Assembly: GCF_963678635.1 (NCBI RefSeq)
Contig: NC_087068.1
Location: forward strand, 50,051,724-50,115,723
Source of the DNA: Symsagittifera roscoffensis
Taxonomy: Eukaryota > Xenacoelomorpha > Acoela > Convolutidae
Direction: 5' to 3'
Length of the DNA stretch: 64,000 bases
A program made the translations under genes and the position numbers. Numbering within the stretch: the first letter of the stretch is position 1; each line of letters starts with the position of its first letter. The notes under the pieces are model-generated. The model was not told the origin of the DNA. It saw only the letters and a program-made list of their open reading frames with translations, and did not search any database. Shown here in pieces: positions 39,108 through 51,961 of this stretch.

Positions 39108-40241
39108 CTCTCGCACCGAGCGCCCATGGATCATAACAGGTTATATTGTCTTATATAGAACATAATCCATTAAAACAATTATAATCTAATATGATGGAAT
39201 TTTGGAGATCTTAATGTTGTAATTTGCAAAACAGTTTTAAAATTCATGTTAGACTAAGTTAACATCCTCTCCCCCCCCCCCCCCAAAGCCATTTAGGGGG
39301 GAGTATGTTAATTTGGTTCTGAGTTCGAATTTTCAGCCAATCAGAATAGAGCATTTTACATGCAGCCCTAAGTAGATTTAAATTAAAATGAACAATGGGG
39401 GGTGGAGGATCTTAACTTGGTCTATTTGGGGGGAGGGGGGGGGGGGGGGGGGGGGGGGAGGGGTTGATGGATGTTAACTTCATCCTTCATGTTTAGTGCA
39501 GTTGCTACATCTTAAATCTTTCATTAATTTGTACATTAGATTTTACTTAAACTATGTTGTCTCTATTCTATTTTTTTCAATTTTCCTTACCACAATCGAC
39601 ATTCGCACAACAACCCCCCCCCCGCACTCAACGTAAGCTCCTCCTTTTCTACCACAATCCACACCCCAGTTTGAAGCCTCCCACCATTTTGGTTTACCCC
39701 CTTCCTCCACTTGGAGGGGGTAAAACCGGGAGTGGGGGGGGGGGGGGTTAAATTGAGGAGGGGGAGTAGGGAGTGGTAAACTGTGGGAGGGGTGGCGTTG
39801 GTAAATGGAGGGGTGTACGTAAACATGGAAATGGGGTCTGTTGAAAGTATTCGATTTATGTTTTACATTTTTTGCTTGCTATAAGTGTAAAAGACGTGGC
39901 ATAAAAATTCTAGCAAAATTTGCAAAAATCTGCAAAACAATCACATTTAGTTTGAAAACAAAAATGGATTATAAACGAATATAATAGATTATAATAGAAT
40001 TTTTTCAAATTGATTTGAACGGATCAATTTGACAACAAAAAACTGATTTCGGTAACAAAAATGATGGATGATTTTCTAGTATAATAGATTATAAAAAAGT
40101 GTTTTTCTAAAAAAATTTTTAGTGGCAATATAATCGATTTGGTGGTCTGATTTCTTAAAACTCTGTAATGGATTATGATAGATTGTTTTTTCTCAGAATC
40201 CATTATAGCCGATTAAAACCCATGAGCGCTCGTGCGGGCTA
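39108..40241. mobile_element. Terminal-inverted-repeat element (~1.1 kb)
   Basis: The left end ctcgcaccgagcgcccatgg (39110 on) and the right end ccatgagcgctcgtgcgggc are imperfect inverted repeats of ~45 bp; the similarity continues into ggttatattg / gctataatgg. Inside are several ataatagattataatag-like units and long G/C runs (39270-39284, 39429-39459). No transposase ORF is present, so it is non-autonomous. I cannot see a clean target duplication. Confidence 0.5.
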
Positions 40242-42104
40242 GATTTTAACAAACACACTTTATACTTGATACTGTTTTTGAAATTATGCATACGTTTTCT
40301 ATTTTATGTTATCTTTAACACTAAAGTCAGTAGTTTGGAAATCTTTTGGTAAATTATTTAATGTTTTTCGTTTGCGTAGACTGGAATAACGAATTTAAAA
40401 AATATCAAAAATTTTTGGAAAAAAATGATATAATAACTTTACAATAAAGATCATCTTACCATTTAAAAAGAGCGTTGCCGCAAATTTTTATCAATTTCTG
40501 TAGAAAAAAAAGCGAATTGAAAGCAATTCGGCGGTTTTTTACTGTAAATTTTATAAAAATATTCAGAATGGATAACTTCAAAAAGATGTTTGATAGCATA
40601 ATACAATTGGTGTTAGATGAAAAAAATTCGGACAACCCACTAAATGTTATGAATTTTTCTTAAAGTTCTGATTTGGATCGGTCAAAAAATAACATCTATT
40701 TGTTTTTCTACAATTATGTTTTTGTCTAAACTTTTTGCTAAAAACTCAAGAAAATCGAAATGCTCAACATTTGTTTACCGCTTGTTTATGGCTAGTAAAA
40801 ATAGTTTGCCACCTAAAAATATAGGTGAAATCTTCAAAAACGAAAAATTCTGTTTCCTCTTTTGTTCAGAATATTAGAGATAACTTTTTTTAAGGAAATA
40901 AAGACTTGCTAAAATACAATTTTACAAAGCATTCATCCCTAAGTAAATTCAAACTACTAGTTGAGTTCTACCAGACATTCATTATATGAAGTGAATCTTG
41001 GCTAAAAGAACTTACATTTCAAATCCTAGTAGTTTTCGTCATATCGCATTTTTTCAAAAAATGAAACTTCAGAAAATACTTCAACTATTTTAATGAAAAA
41101 TTTTTAATTTCGATTTTTTTTATTTTTGTCCAAAGGTTTGATTAATATCAGACATCTGCTTGAAGTATGCGAATTTTGACATAAAAAACGGCATCTCAAC
41201 TTCTTGAAGTTTTCGAGATAATATATATATATTTTTAGTTTCTCGTTGTTTTCTTAACTTTTCTAATTTTTATTGATGCATTGTGCTGAAGTTGATTGGT
41301 GTTGAGGTTATTTAGAACTTATGCTTTCGATCTCTAAAATAATTTACATTGAACTACAGTCAAATATCTAAATAGTCTTATAAAAAAAGTTTTTTTAGTA
41401 GATTCTCAAAAGCCACTCACTCAGCTTTCTGTTTATCTACTCTATGGTCTTGTGCTTGAAACGTTGGGCTACATGACTAACCTCTGATTCGATTAACTTT
41501 GTTAAAAATTATACAAAATTTAAAAATTGTATTAAACGTTTTTAGAGAAATACTTATGTTCTTATTCCCTCTTTTGAATCTTTCTGCTCAATAAAAAAAT
41601 GATTTTTATTTTTTGATAAAAAAATGCTTATCATAAAGTTTTCATAGTATTTTTTTGGTCTATGAAATAGTATGACAAGCATTTTTTTCATATATAAAAA
41701 TTGTATGACAAGCATTTTTTTCATAAATAAAAATTGTATGATAAGCACTTTTTGTCAAACCGGGTTGTTTGGCGGTAGGTTAAAAAAATAAAAAAGGCTC
41801 TTATCGGTTATACCCCCCCTAAATTATGAAAAAACGAAATGAAATTTTTAATTATATAACTAACCTCTTTTACTTAAGCCGCCTCAAACTGGTTTTTTTT
41901 CTCCAATTTTCGCCAATTTTCTGAGCATAATTTTCATTAAATGATGCTAAATATGCTTTTAAATTGTCGTTAATTTGGCATTTTTTGCCAGTTTCTAGCT
42001 TGATTTAACGCTCGGTATATCAGCCCTGTTTTTTTAAGGAAGATCAGTCAAACTGTGAGAAAGCGTTTAATTTTTCTTTTTTATTATTTAGGGGGGGGGG
42101 GTGT
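40242..42104. other. AT-rich intergenic DNA with a short minisatellite
   Basis: No gene is supported. At 41645-41755 there are three ~35-bp tandem units of the type tatgacaagcatttttttca(ta)aaaattg. The same motif recurs at 46990-47130 and 48970-49530. The minus ORF 41554-41748 merely translates this repeat. Confidence 0.5.
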
Positions 42105-42985
42105 ATAACCGAAAAGACCCCTATTTATTGTGACCATTTTAAGGCCTCCTCGCGTTGGTTCTGTAAATGATCAACGAATATGCTGGTTTAGCTAAATATA
42201 CATGGAACTTTAGTCCAATTCGGTCGCAACATAAGTCTCGAACCTCAAAACAGGCTCCCCGAATGACAATAACTTCTCACGTTTGCAGCAGGGTGTCCGA
42301 ACATAGAATCATGAGAAATGTTTTCTAGGTCTTCTGAAAAATTTGCTTGTGGTCCAGTTTTTGGGCGAAAACTAGAATCACATCAAATTGAACAACTGTT
42401 TACAGTTGTAAGAGTCATTCGCTGGCACTTTTCNNNNNNNNNNNNNNNNNNNNNNNNNNNNNNNNNNNNNNNNNNNNNNNNNNNNNNNNNNNNNNNNNNN
42501 NNNNNNNNNNNNNNNNNNNNNNNNNNNNNNNNNNNNNNNNNNNNNNNNNNNNNNNNNNNNNNNNNNNNNNNNNNNNNNNNNNNNNNNNNNNNNNNNNNNN
42601 NNNNNNNNNNNNNNNNNNNNNNNNNNNNNNNNNAACCGAAAAGACCCTATTTATTGGGACCAGACCATTTTAAGGCCTCTTCGCGTTGGTTCTGTATATG
42701 ATCAGCAAATATGCTGGTCTAGCTAAACATACATGGAACTTCAGTCAAAAAGAGTCCATTTCAGCGAATCAATTCGGTAGCAACATATGTCTCGAACCTC
42801 CGTCCATGCTCCCCGAATGACAATAACTTCTCACGTTTGCAGCAGGGTGTCCGAACATAGAATCATGAGAAATGTTTCCTAGGTCTTCTGAAAAATTTGC
42901 TTGTGGTCCAGTTTTTGGGCGAAAACTAGAATCACATCAAATTGAACAAATGTTTACAGTTGTAAGAGTCATTCGCTGGCACTTT
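42105..42985. repeat. Direct repeat around an assembly gap
   Basis: 42105-42433 (ataaccgaaaagaccc ... ctggcacttttc) is repeated at 42634-42985 with ~90% identity. Between them lie 200 N (42434-42633). The assembly has probably collapsed or failed inside a tandem array. Confidence 0.8.
42434..42633. other. Assembly gap (200 N)
   Basis: A run of 200 undetermined bases, apparently a scaffold gap of default size. Any ORF drawn through it is meaningless. Confidence 0.95.
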
Positions 42986-45900
42986 TCTAGTCCTAAATCA
43001 TTTTTTTTTTTTCAATTAAAAAAGTCTATTTAGTTTGACTTTTGATGTTATAAACTGCCTAAAAACATGTGAGCGTGAATGTAAGAACAGAATGTTATAA
43101 CTTTTCCCTCATGCGAATTGCCGGCTCTTTTCCTCCCCCCCCCCAAGCCCCCAACACCCCCCTCCCCCACCTCGCACGACCTTCAATTTATTAGTGTAAC
43201 GAGTGGTTTTACGAGGTTGAGTATGAAGACCAAATATGTTTGTCGTGGCCTTATTAGTCTGTATGTAAATTTTCATAGCAATCGGACAATGTAGTTAACA
43301 AATTTACATGTAAAAATTTGCAGGTGGGGGGGGGAGGAAAAAGAGCCGAATTGCCGTATGAACACTTTTATGTTGTTTTTTTTGTAACCTTCATGACAAG
43401 GGGGTGAGAAACTAGAAAAGAACCAAGAAAGCAGGTTAAAGATGCTTTATTGCTGTTGAGTCTTTTGTAGGCTACTTTCGACTCTCCACCAACCTATTTC
43501 TCCCCCAACCTATTTCTCCCCCAACCTATTTCTCCCCCAACCTATTTCTCCCCCAACCTATTTCTCCCCCAACCCATTTCTCTCCCCAACAAATTTCTCC
43601 CCCAACCTATTTTTCTCCCCAACATATTTCTCCCAGAACCTATTTCTCCCCCAACCTATTTCTCCCCCAACACATTTCATTACCAATTTCTTCCCCAACC
43701 TAAACACAAAAAATTATGACGCTCTTTTTGACTATCCACCGACTTTTTACATATCTCAAACCGGTTACTGTGCAAGTAGCATAGAATATTCATACCACAG
43801 TCTTAAGAAACGACAACAAAAAGTTTTTCAAATTAATTTCGTTTTTTTTTTAATGTAGAAAACTGACAAGAGAAACGAAAAAAATTCAAAAAAAGTTTTT
43901 TTTTTTGCAGTTTTTTGATTTTTTGATTTTTTTTAATTGACACGAAAATACTCAAAAAATTATACGACTGAAACTAATTTTGCAAATTTTAAATCAAGCT
44001 TTGTAAGGTTTCAAGTCATTAAAATAGGCTATTTTAAGCCTGCTTGCTCGCTTTATTCGATCGAATTAAGACAAAAAGGAAAAAGTTCAAACCGTTTTTT
44101 CGACACTGCACAAATTGTTTTGAAAACTATATGAAATTGTTCGAATCTTAATTGTAAAGGCTTTAATATGAAATATCAGTCACCTTGCTCCAATAATGTT
44201 TTATGATAGCTAAAAAACTAGAATCACATCAAATTGAACAACTGTTTACAGTTGTAAGAGTCATTCGCTGGCACTTTTCTAGTCCTAATTCATTTTTTTT
44301 TTTCAATAAAAAAGTCTATTTAGTTTGACTTTTGATGTTATAAACTGCCTAAAAACATGTGAGCGTGAATGTAAGAACAGAATGTTATAACTTTTCCCTC
44401 CATGCGAATTGCCGGCTCTTTTTCCTCCCCCCCCCCCCCCCCCCAAGCCCCCAACACCCCCCTCCCCCACCTCGCACGACCTTCAATTTATTAGTGTAAC
44501 GAGTGGTTTTACGAGGTTGAGTATGAAGACCAAATATGTTTGTCGTGGCCTTATTAGTCTGTATGTAAATTTTCATAGCAATCGGACAATGTAGTTAACA
44601 AATTTACATGTAAAAATTTGCAGGTGGGGGGGGGAAGGAAAAAGAGCCGAATTGCCGTATGAACACTTTTATGTTGTTTTTTTTGTAACTTCATGACAAG
44701 GGGGTGAGAAACTAGAAAAGAACCAAGAAAGCAGGTTAAAGATGCTTTATTGCTGTTGAGTCTTTTGTAGGCTACTTTCGACTCTCCACCAACCTATTTC
44801 TCCCCCAACCTATTTCTCCCCCAACCTATTTCTCCCCCAACCTATTTCTCCCCCAACCTATTTCTCCCCCAACCTATTTCTCCCCCAACCCATTTCTCTC
44901 CCCAACATATTTCTCCCCCAACCTATTTTCCTCCCCAACATATTTCTCCCAGAACCTATTTCTCCCCCAACCTATTTCTCCCCCAACACATTTCATTACC
45001 AATTTCTTCCCCAACCTAAACACAAAAAATTATGACGCTCTTTTTGACTATCCACCGACTTTTTACATATCTCAAACCGGTTACTGTGCAAGTAGCATAG
45101 AATATTCATACCACAGTCTTAAGAAACGACAACAAAAAAGTTTTTCAAATTAATTTCGTTTTTTTTTAATGTAGAAAACTGACAAGAGAAACGAAAAAAA
45201 ATTCAAAAAAAGTTTTTTTTTTGCAGTTTTTTGATTTTTTGATTTTTTTTAATTGACACAAAAATACTCAAAAAATTATACGATTGAAACTAATTTTGCA
45301 AATTTTAAATCAAGCTTTGTAAGGTTTCAAGTCATTAAAATAGGCTATTTTAAGCCTGCTTGCTCGCTTTATTCGATCGAATTAAGACAAAAAGGAAAAA
45401 GTTCAAACCGTTTTTTCGACACTGCACAAATTGTTTTGAAAACTATATGAAATTGTTCGAATCTTAATTGTAAAGGCTTTAATATGAAATATCAGTCACC
45501 TTGCTCCAATAATGTTTTATGATAGCTAAAAAACTAGAATCACATCAAATTGAACAACTGTTTACAGTTGTAAGAGTCATTCGCTGGCACTTTTCTAGTC
45601 CTAATTCATTTTTTTTTTCAATTAAAAAAGTCTATTTAGTTTGACTTTTGATGTTATAAACTGCCTAAAAACATGTGAGCGTGAATGTAAGAACAGAATG
45701 TTATAACTTTTCCCTCCATGCGAATTGCCGGCTCTTTTTCCTCCCCCCCCCCCCCCCCCCCAAGCCCCCAACACCCCCCTCCCCCACCTCGCACGACCTT
45801 CAATTTATTAGTGTAACGAGTGGTTTTACGAGGTTGAGTATGAAGACCAAATATGTTTGTCGTGGCCTTATTAGTCTGTATGTAAATTTTCATAGCAATC

Positions 45901-46844
45901 GGACAATGTAGTTAACAAATTTACATGTAAAAATTTGCAGGTGGGGGGGGGAAGGAAAAAGAGCCGAATTGCCGTATGAACACTTTTATGTTGTTTTTTT
46001 TGTAACTTCATGACAAGGGGGTGAGAAACTAGAAAAGAACCAAGAAAGCAGGTTAAAGATGCTTTATTGCTGTTGAGTCTTTTGTAGGCTACTTTCGACT
46101 CTCCACCAACCTATTTCTCCCCCAACCTATTTCTCCCCCAACCTATTTCTCCCCCAACCTATTTCTCCCCCAACCTATTTCTCCCCCAACCTATTTCTCC
46201 CCCAACCCATTTCTCTCCCCAACATATTTCTCCCCCAACCTATTTTCCTCCCCAACATATTTCTCCCAGAACCTATTTCTCCCCCAACCTATTTCTCCCC
46301 CAACACATTTCATTACCAATTTCTTCCCCAACCTAAACACAAAAAATTATGACGCTCTTTTTGACTATCCACCGACTTTTTACATATCTCAAACCGGTTA
46401 CTGTGCAAGTAGCATAGAATATTCATACCACAGTCTTAAGAAACGACAACAAAAAAGTTTTTCAAATTAATTTCGTTTTTTTTTAATGTAGAAAACTGAC
46501 AAGAGAAACGAAAAAAAATTCAAAAAAAGTTTTTTTTTTGCAGTTTTTTGATTTTTTGATTTTTTTTAATTGACACAAAAATACTCAAAAAATTATACGA
46601 TTGAAACTAATTTTGCAAATTTTATATCAAGCTTTGTAAGGTTTCAAGTCATTAAAATAGGCTATTTTAAGCCTGCTTGCTCGCTTTATTCGATCGAATT
46701 AAGACAAAAAGGAAAAAGTTCAAACCGTTTTTTCGACACTGCACAAATTGTTTTGAAAACTATATGAAATTGTTCGAATCTTAATTGTAAAGGCTTTAAT
46801 ATGAAATATCAGTCACCTTGCTCCAATAATGTTTTATGATAGCT
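42926..46844. repeat. Tandem satellite, three units of ~1.3 kb
   Basis: Units start at ctagaatcacatcaaattg: 42926, 44218 and 45534, giving periods of 1,292, 1,316 and ~1,311 bp. The last ends at atgatagct (46844). Units 2 and 3 are nearly identical. Each contains a 65-codon open frame (43937, 45253, 46570) that is probably incidental, a C-run/G-run pair forming an imperfect inverted repeat (gaattgccggctctttttcctccc ... ggaaggaaaaagagccgaattgcc), and a 16-bp minisatellite. Confidence 0.95.
43491..43692. repeat. 16-bp minisatellite (cctatttctcccccaa)n inside the satellite
   Basis: About 12 units of cctatttctcccccaa with small variants occur here and again at 44789-44998 and 46105-46314. Copy number differs by one unit between satellite units (the later two have one more perfect unit). 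Confidence 0.9.
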
Positions 46845-49800
46845 GATTTTACGTGAAAAACAAAAAATAAAAAAGTAAAACACACGCGACAACAAAGTTC
46901 CTCCCCACTTTTCAAATAGTCCGAAGAAAATAATTAAAACGATTGCAGCAAAGTATAAAAAAATGTTTCGTGATGAGGCAAAACAAATTATACTCAGAAA
47001 CAAAAAGTGCTCATAAACAAAAAGTGCTCAGCAAAATGGTTATCATACATTTCCATACATGGAAAAAATGCTCAAACGAATTGTATAAAAAAATGGAACG
47101 TATGAAAAAAATGCTCAACGTATGAAAAAAATTATACAAATTTTAGAAATCTGATACGCAGTGCATTGCTTCTACAATGTTTCCATTTGAATTTTAAAAA
47201 AAAATGAGATTTTTTACAATTACCAAATTATTTCTATGCAGAAAGACTCCGAAAAACAAACGTTTGCAATTTTTTCTTTAATGTAGCTCAGATTGAATTT
47301 TACTTACAAATGAATCAAAAATGACAATGAACCCAGATTTAAAGTTTCAATAAAAATATTTGGTAAGATGAACTTTAATCTGTCGAAAAAAAAACGACCA
47401 AGTTTTTGAAGTAAGCGCTTGCTAGACTTATTGCAAAAATTATGGTTTTTGCGCAAACTTCTGAGTGAAACCTACTACATAATTTACATGTCAAGCCCCC
47501 AAATGATGTTTAACTGTGAAAAGAATGTCAATTGGGACCAGAAACGCCCGATACTTTTCGTGCTATTAACGCTTAAGCGAAGATTTAATCCGTTTTAGAA
47601 ATCGTTACAAAATGAAATACGGCATGCTCTTTGGTCTGTTGAAAACTTTACTGTGTGCAAAATATATCGTTTTGTACTTTATATAGTGTGTCAAAAGAAA
47701 TCACAACGCAGTAGGAATATTCAGAGCTTCACCCAGATAGTTTAGGTTCTCAAAAGTCCTGTTAAATATGTTTTCGTAAATCAAAGAAAAATTAAGTAGA
47801 ACGTACGAGAAAACAGCGCATTATGACAATAGCAGTGGTGGATTTAGAGAGGGAAACACACCCGCTCAGGGGTGCGCCCACCTCACCGACCGAAAAGTCC
47901 ACGCTTTGTTAATATTTCATGACATTAACTTTCGGTCGACAAACAAAAAGTTTGTTTTTTCGTCGCTTATATACAATAATTTAAAGGAGAGTGTGCCCCA
48001 ATAAAACGCAATTTTCGATCAAATTTTTTCAAAAAACGGCATTTTTACCCTTTTGTTCAAAAAATTTCATGCGGCGCAGAAAACTTTGTAAAAATAGGTT
48101 CCTTATCGTGCTCTGGGAGCGCCCGGAAAATCATTTCAGTCGACCTAACAACAAGGTCGACAAAGTTTGTGAGCGTTTTTTTGAATGTCCGTGTGTCTGT
48201 CTTAATGTCCGGGTGTTTGCCAAAAAAACGGGTGTTTGCCTTTCCGCTTGCCGAATACAGTGCTGATTTAAGTTATCCGGACAAATGATTAAAAGTTGAA
48301 ATTTGAAAAAAAAGGTTTTTTCTCCAAATGGATTGATGTTAGACAAAAAATGAAGAATACTAAATTTGATTAAAATATGACCAGAATTATTAAAATGTAT
48401 TCTGTTTTGTGGGTCCAAAAATTTACCTAAAAACGACCATTTTTGGCTTTACTAACTATAACATGGCAAACCGTTTATATAGCCCACCTAAATTCCTAAA
48501 TTTATCAAAGTTGCAATCACCAAAAGTGGCCGCAAAAGGTTTAAGAAATGGTGTTTCATACAATGAAAATGACATTTTTGGCTATCAAACGAATATAAAC
48601 ATGTTTATAAAGAACAGAGGAAAACTTACCGTTTCTAAATTATGATGGGCTTCATAAAAGGCTTGCAGTGATATAGTTCTGTCAGTAAATAAACAAATTG
48701 GTTTGGAGTATTTTCTGATTGACTAAGCAAAGCCAAAAAATCATCGTTTTTGAGGTAACTTTTTCAGCCCGAATTTTGCCAAACAAATTGCACCATATTA
48801 ACTGTGGTAAAATTATAAGCAATTTTGTTTTTTTAAACATTTTTTGTCAAAAAACAACCCAATTTGAGAAAAACGCGTTTTAATGTTTTAAATTTCAAGT
48901 TTTATTCATTTTTTGCTTATGATTTAAATGTCAGCACTGTCCCCGGGTTGACCTAAAATGCAAATCAAACAATTTTCATATATGGAAAAATGCTAATCAC
49001 ACCTTTTTCATGCAATTCAATATGTACAGAAAATTGTATGAAAGGTCTATTATTAGTGATTTTTCATAAATGGAAATGGTATGACTAGCATTTTCCCATA
49101 AACAAAAAAAAATTGATTTTTTTTTTCAAATTATTTCTCGTGACCGAACAGCAATGGCTAAAACCATAGTTTATTCTTAACTAGAGTCATCAAAAGTTTG
49201 ATCGTCTCGCATTGGCAAATGTTTGTTTTTTGGAAAATGTTTTTTGGAAAATGTTTTTTGGAAAATGTTTGTTTGAGTACAAAATTCGATTTGCGGTTGA
49301 AAAAAAAGCAAAAAAATTTCAGTCAAGTTGTCATATATGGAAATTATATGACTAGCATTTTTTCGACAAAACGTTTTTTTTCTTTTCAGTACGATACATC
49401 GATTTCAATTCCAAAACAAGGAAAAGGTTTTTTAAAAATCAATTCGATGACACCGGTTTAGCAAAATGTATGAAATTTGTATGATTAGTGTTTTTTCATA
49501 GATTTAGTTTATGAAATTGAATGATAAGCATTTTTGGTCTAAGCCCGGGTATATAAACCAGTTAAAAAACATCAAAAGGCAAGAAAATTTTGCATCGTGA
49601 ACAAAGCCCTTAAGTTGAACAAACTCACTCTTTATCGGTTACATTAGGTTAAGATTGAATTTTTAACTATAAAAGGTTCTTTCCCCCATGTATAGAGTTT
49701 TAAGTGTTGTTATGGCTAAACTTTCAGTAGTGGATCGGATTTTAAGTGGCATTTGATCGGAAGTGGTCACTTCAATACAATCTGAACTTTCTGAAGATGT

Positions 49801-50036
49801 TAGTTAGGTCAAAGATGTATTACATACCATACACACGGCACGTTTTTGTAAGTCCCAGGTTGGTTCAGCAAATAATGTATTGAAAAATGTGTTAGGAAAC
49901 CATTTGAGATGTTAAAAGTCGATGCTTTCCTGACAAATAAAACTGACAGTTATTAACAACCTTTCGATGCCATTTTTAAATAGTAAGATTTTCGTTGAGT
50001 CAATAACTTTATTTTGGAGAACAAACAGTTAAAAAA
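46845..50036. other. AT-rich intergenic DNA with repeats
   Basis: No gene is supported. It holds the dispersed tatga(c/t)(a/t)agcattttt motif (46990-47130, 48970-49530), three tttttggaaaatgt units (49225-49270), and a member of the hAT-type MITE family from about 47833 (cagtggtggatttagag) to ~48180. The short ORFs have repeat-like composition. Confidence 0.45.
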
Positions 50037-51961
50037 ATGCTTGTTCGAGTTCTTTGTAAAAAACATGTAAATTTTTTATTAGCAATATTTTTGTTTTGTT
50101 ATTTTTTAATTAACTCTGAAAACGGTTTTAAAATCTCGTACTATGAGCTAAACTACTATCCGCGAACATTCAATTTTCTTGCTAAGTTTTATCAACCCGA
50201 TTCCACGCCTCGAATTGACTACGAATCATGCATGGAAAAAGAATTTTCTGTGCGGAACACCACGCATCCAGGAGCACCTATAAATTCTATGCCTCGAGGG
50301 AATGAACTTCTATCAAATTTTTCTAGAAATATTTCAATTTGCGACACATCTAAAACAAATTTAAGACTTCTGATGATTTTGAGTCGATTGGATTCATTTC
50401 AGCAACGACAAGCTATACGAGAAACATACGCTTCATACGACCAATTATCAAATATTTCCTTATCGGGTAACTGGTCGTACTTCTTTATAGTCGCAAAGCC
50501 AAGTACAGAAACAGAACAAGCAAAAATCGAGAGCGAAATGGAGTCTTTCAGAGACATTGTTTCGATCAATAATTCTGATGGATATTATCAACTTACCAAT
50601 AAAGTCCTAATCGGACTCAAAGTCGCCTCGTGTTATTGCCCGAACGCCGATTACGTAATCAAAACTGACGACGACACTTACATCAGAATTCCGAAGCTAG
50701 ATTATGTAATATCTAAACAGCAGGATATAGTGGACAGAGAGTCTTTCGAAGCGGAAGCAAAGGGAGAACAAGATTTCATTCCTAGACTTGCTTCGAATAA
50801 AAATCACGTGCCGTTCTACTCGGGCAAAAACTGCGAAGAAATGCCGGTAGTTCGCTGGAAGGGCAAATGGGAGGTCTGCTTCAATTTTTTCGAATCAGAC
50901 ATACTTTCATCAAAATATAGATTTTAGGTTCAAAGAATCGGTGGTATATAAACTAGTCGAAGTATAAACCAAGCCGAAAATACGCAATTTTTAGATAATA
51001 GTTATGGAAAAATTTATGTAACAGTTACGAAAGTCATGCAAATTTCATTGATATGACGCAATTCTTCGGCTGGCTAATATACTCTGCACATTTTCGGTTC
51101 GCTTATACTTCTGCTGGTTTATTTACGCTCAAAGAATCTGCTCGAAATTTTTTATAATCTCGAAAGAGTATTTAATCGCTTCAAAGCGTGAACTTTTTTA
51201 AAAAAAATTGAACGCACAGTTCGAAAAAGTGTGTAATCAATACCACTTGTCATTCGTAAGAAAAATACTATTCGAAACCTTCAAACTTTCATGAAAATGA
51301 AAATTATCTGAATCCTGCAAATTTTATGAGATCCTGGGTTATGAGATCAAATTTGGCGATCACATGAAACTCTAACGCCTCATTTAGTCTTTGGGGAGTT
51401 TTGGGAGGGAGGCGCCCCCTATTAACAATTTGAGCCTCTGGCTACTAAAATGAACCCTTACGTACGTACTGTTTTAGGACATTCACTTTTTTTGAAAATC
51501 TCAACCCCCCTCAAGAAAATCTCAGATCGGCTACTGCCTGCAAGTATGTCTGATTGAATTTGATTAAATAGACAACTGAGCAGGAGTATCCCGACTCCAT
51601 GTATCCATTCTACTGTCATGGCCACTGCTACTTCATCTCGATGGTAAGTGTCAGAGATCTAGCTGTAGATTGTATCCATCACTGCACTGGTATGGACGAA
51701 CCATATGACTCTTCAAAACACCAAAACAGGACTTGTCTGACCAAGTTTGAAGACGCCTTCATTGGTTCATGCTTGAAGTCAACTCAAAAAACTCGAACGC
51801 GACGTGTTCGACTGGATATGAGTATAATGGGAAGATTTTTGGACAGCCCGTCACAAATGGAACCTTTGCACATGAAGCGCGATATTATTGTGCATGCTGT
51901 TAGAGAACCCCACGAGATAAGAAGAGCCCATAAATTCTATGAAACAGGTCAATTAGACTAG
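50037..51961 (+). CDS. Beta-1,3-galactosyltransferase family (GT31), two exons
   Basis: Exon 1 is 50037-50873 and exon 2 is 51572-51961. The 698-bp intron starts GT and ends TAG, in phase 0, giving 408 aa. A short cytoplasmic tail is followed by a hydrophobic signal anchor (residues ~12-27), as in Golgi type II enzymes. Family motifs appear in order: R-Q-A-I-R-E-T-Y (~residue 121), a NNSDGYYQLTNKVLIGLKVA block, the metal-binding KTDDDTYI (DxD), then across the splice a K-W-E/T-T-E-Q-E-Y-P join, YPFYCHGHCYFIS, and FEDAFIGSCL (family E-D-V-x-x-G). Family members transfer galactose or GlcNAc in beta-1,3 linkage. Continuing the unspliced frame would stop at 50925 and lose the last motifs, which supports the intron. 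A MITE fragment lies in the intron. Confidence 0.85.

Noticed and set aside
42318-42701. 127-codon ORF
   Set aside because: It crosses the 200-N gap; the frame through unknown bases has no meaning.
43491-43692. CRISPR-like regular repeats
   Set aside because: 16-bp units without unique spacers in a eukaryotic satellite; a simple minisatellite.
43937-46767. 65-codon ORF repeated three times in the satellite
   Set aside because: Its repetition follows from the tandem array; no start context, domain or codon-level conservation argues for a gene.
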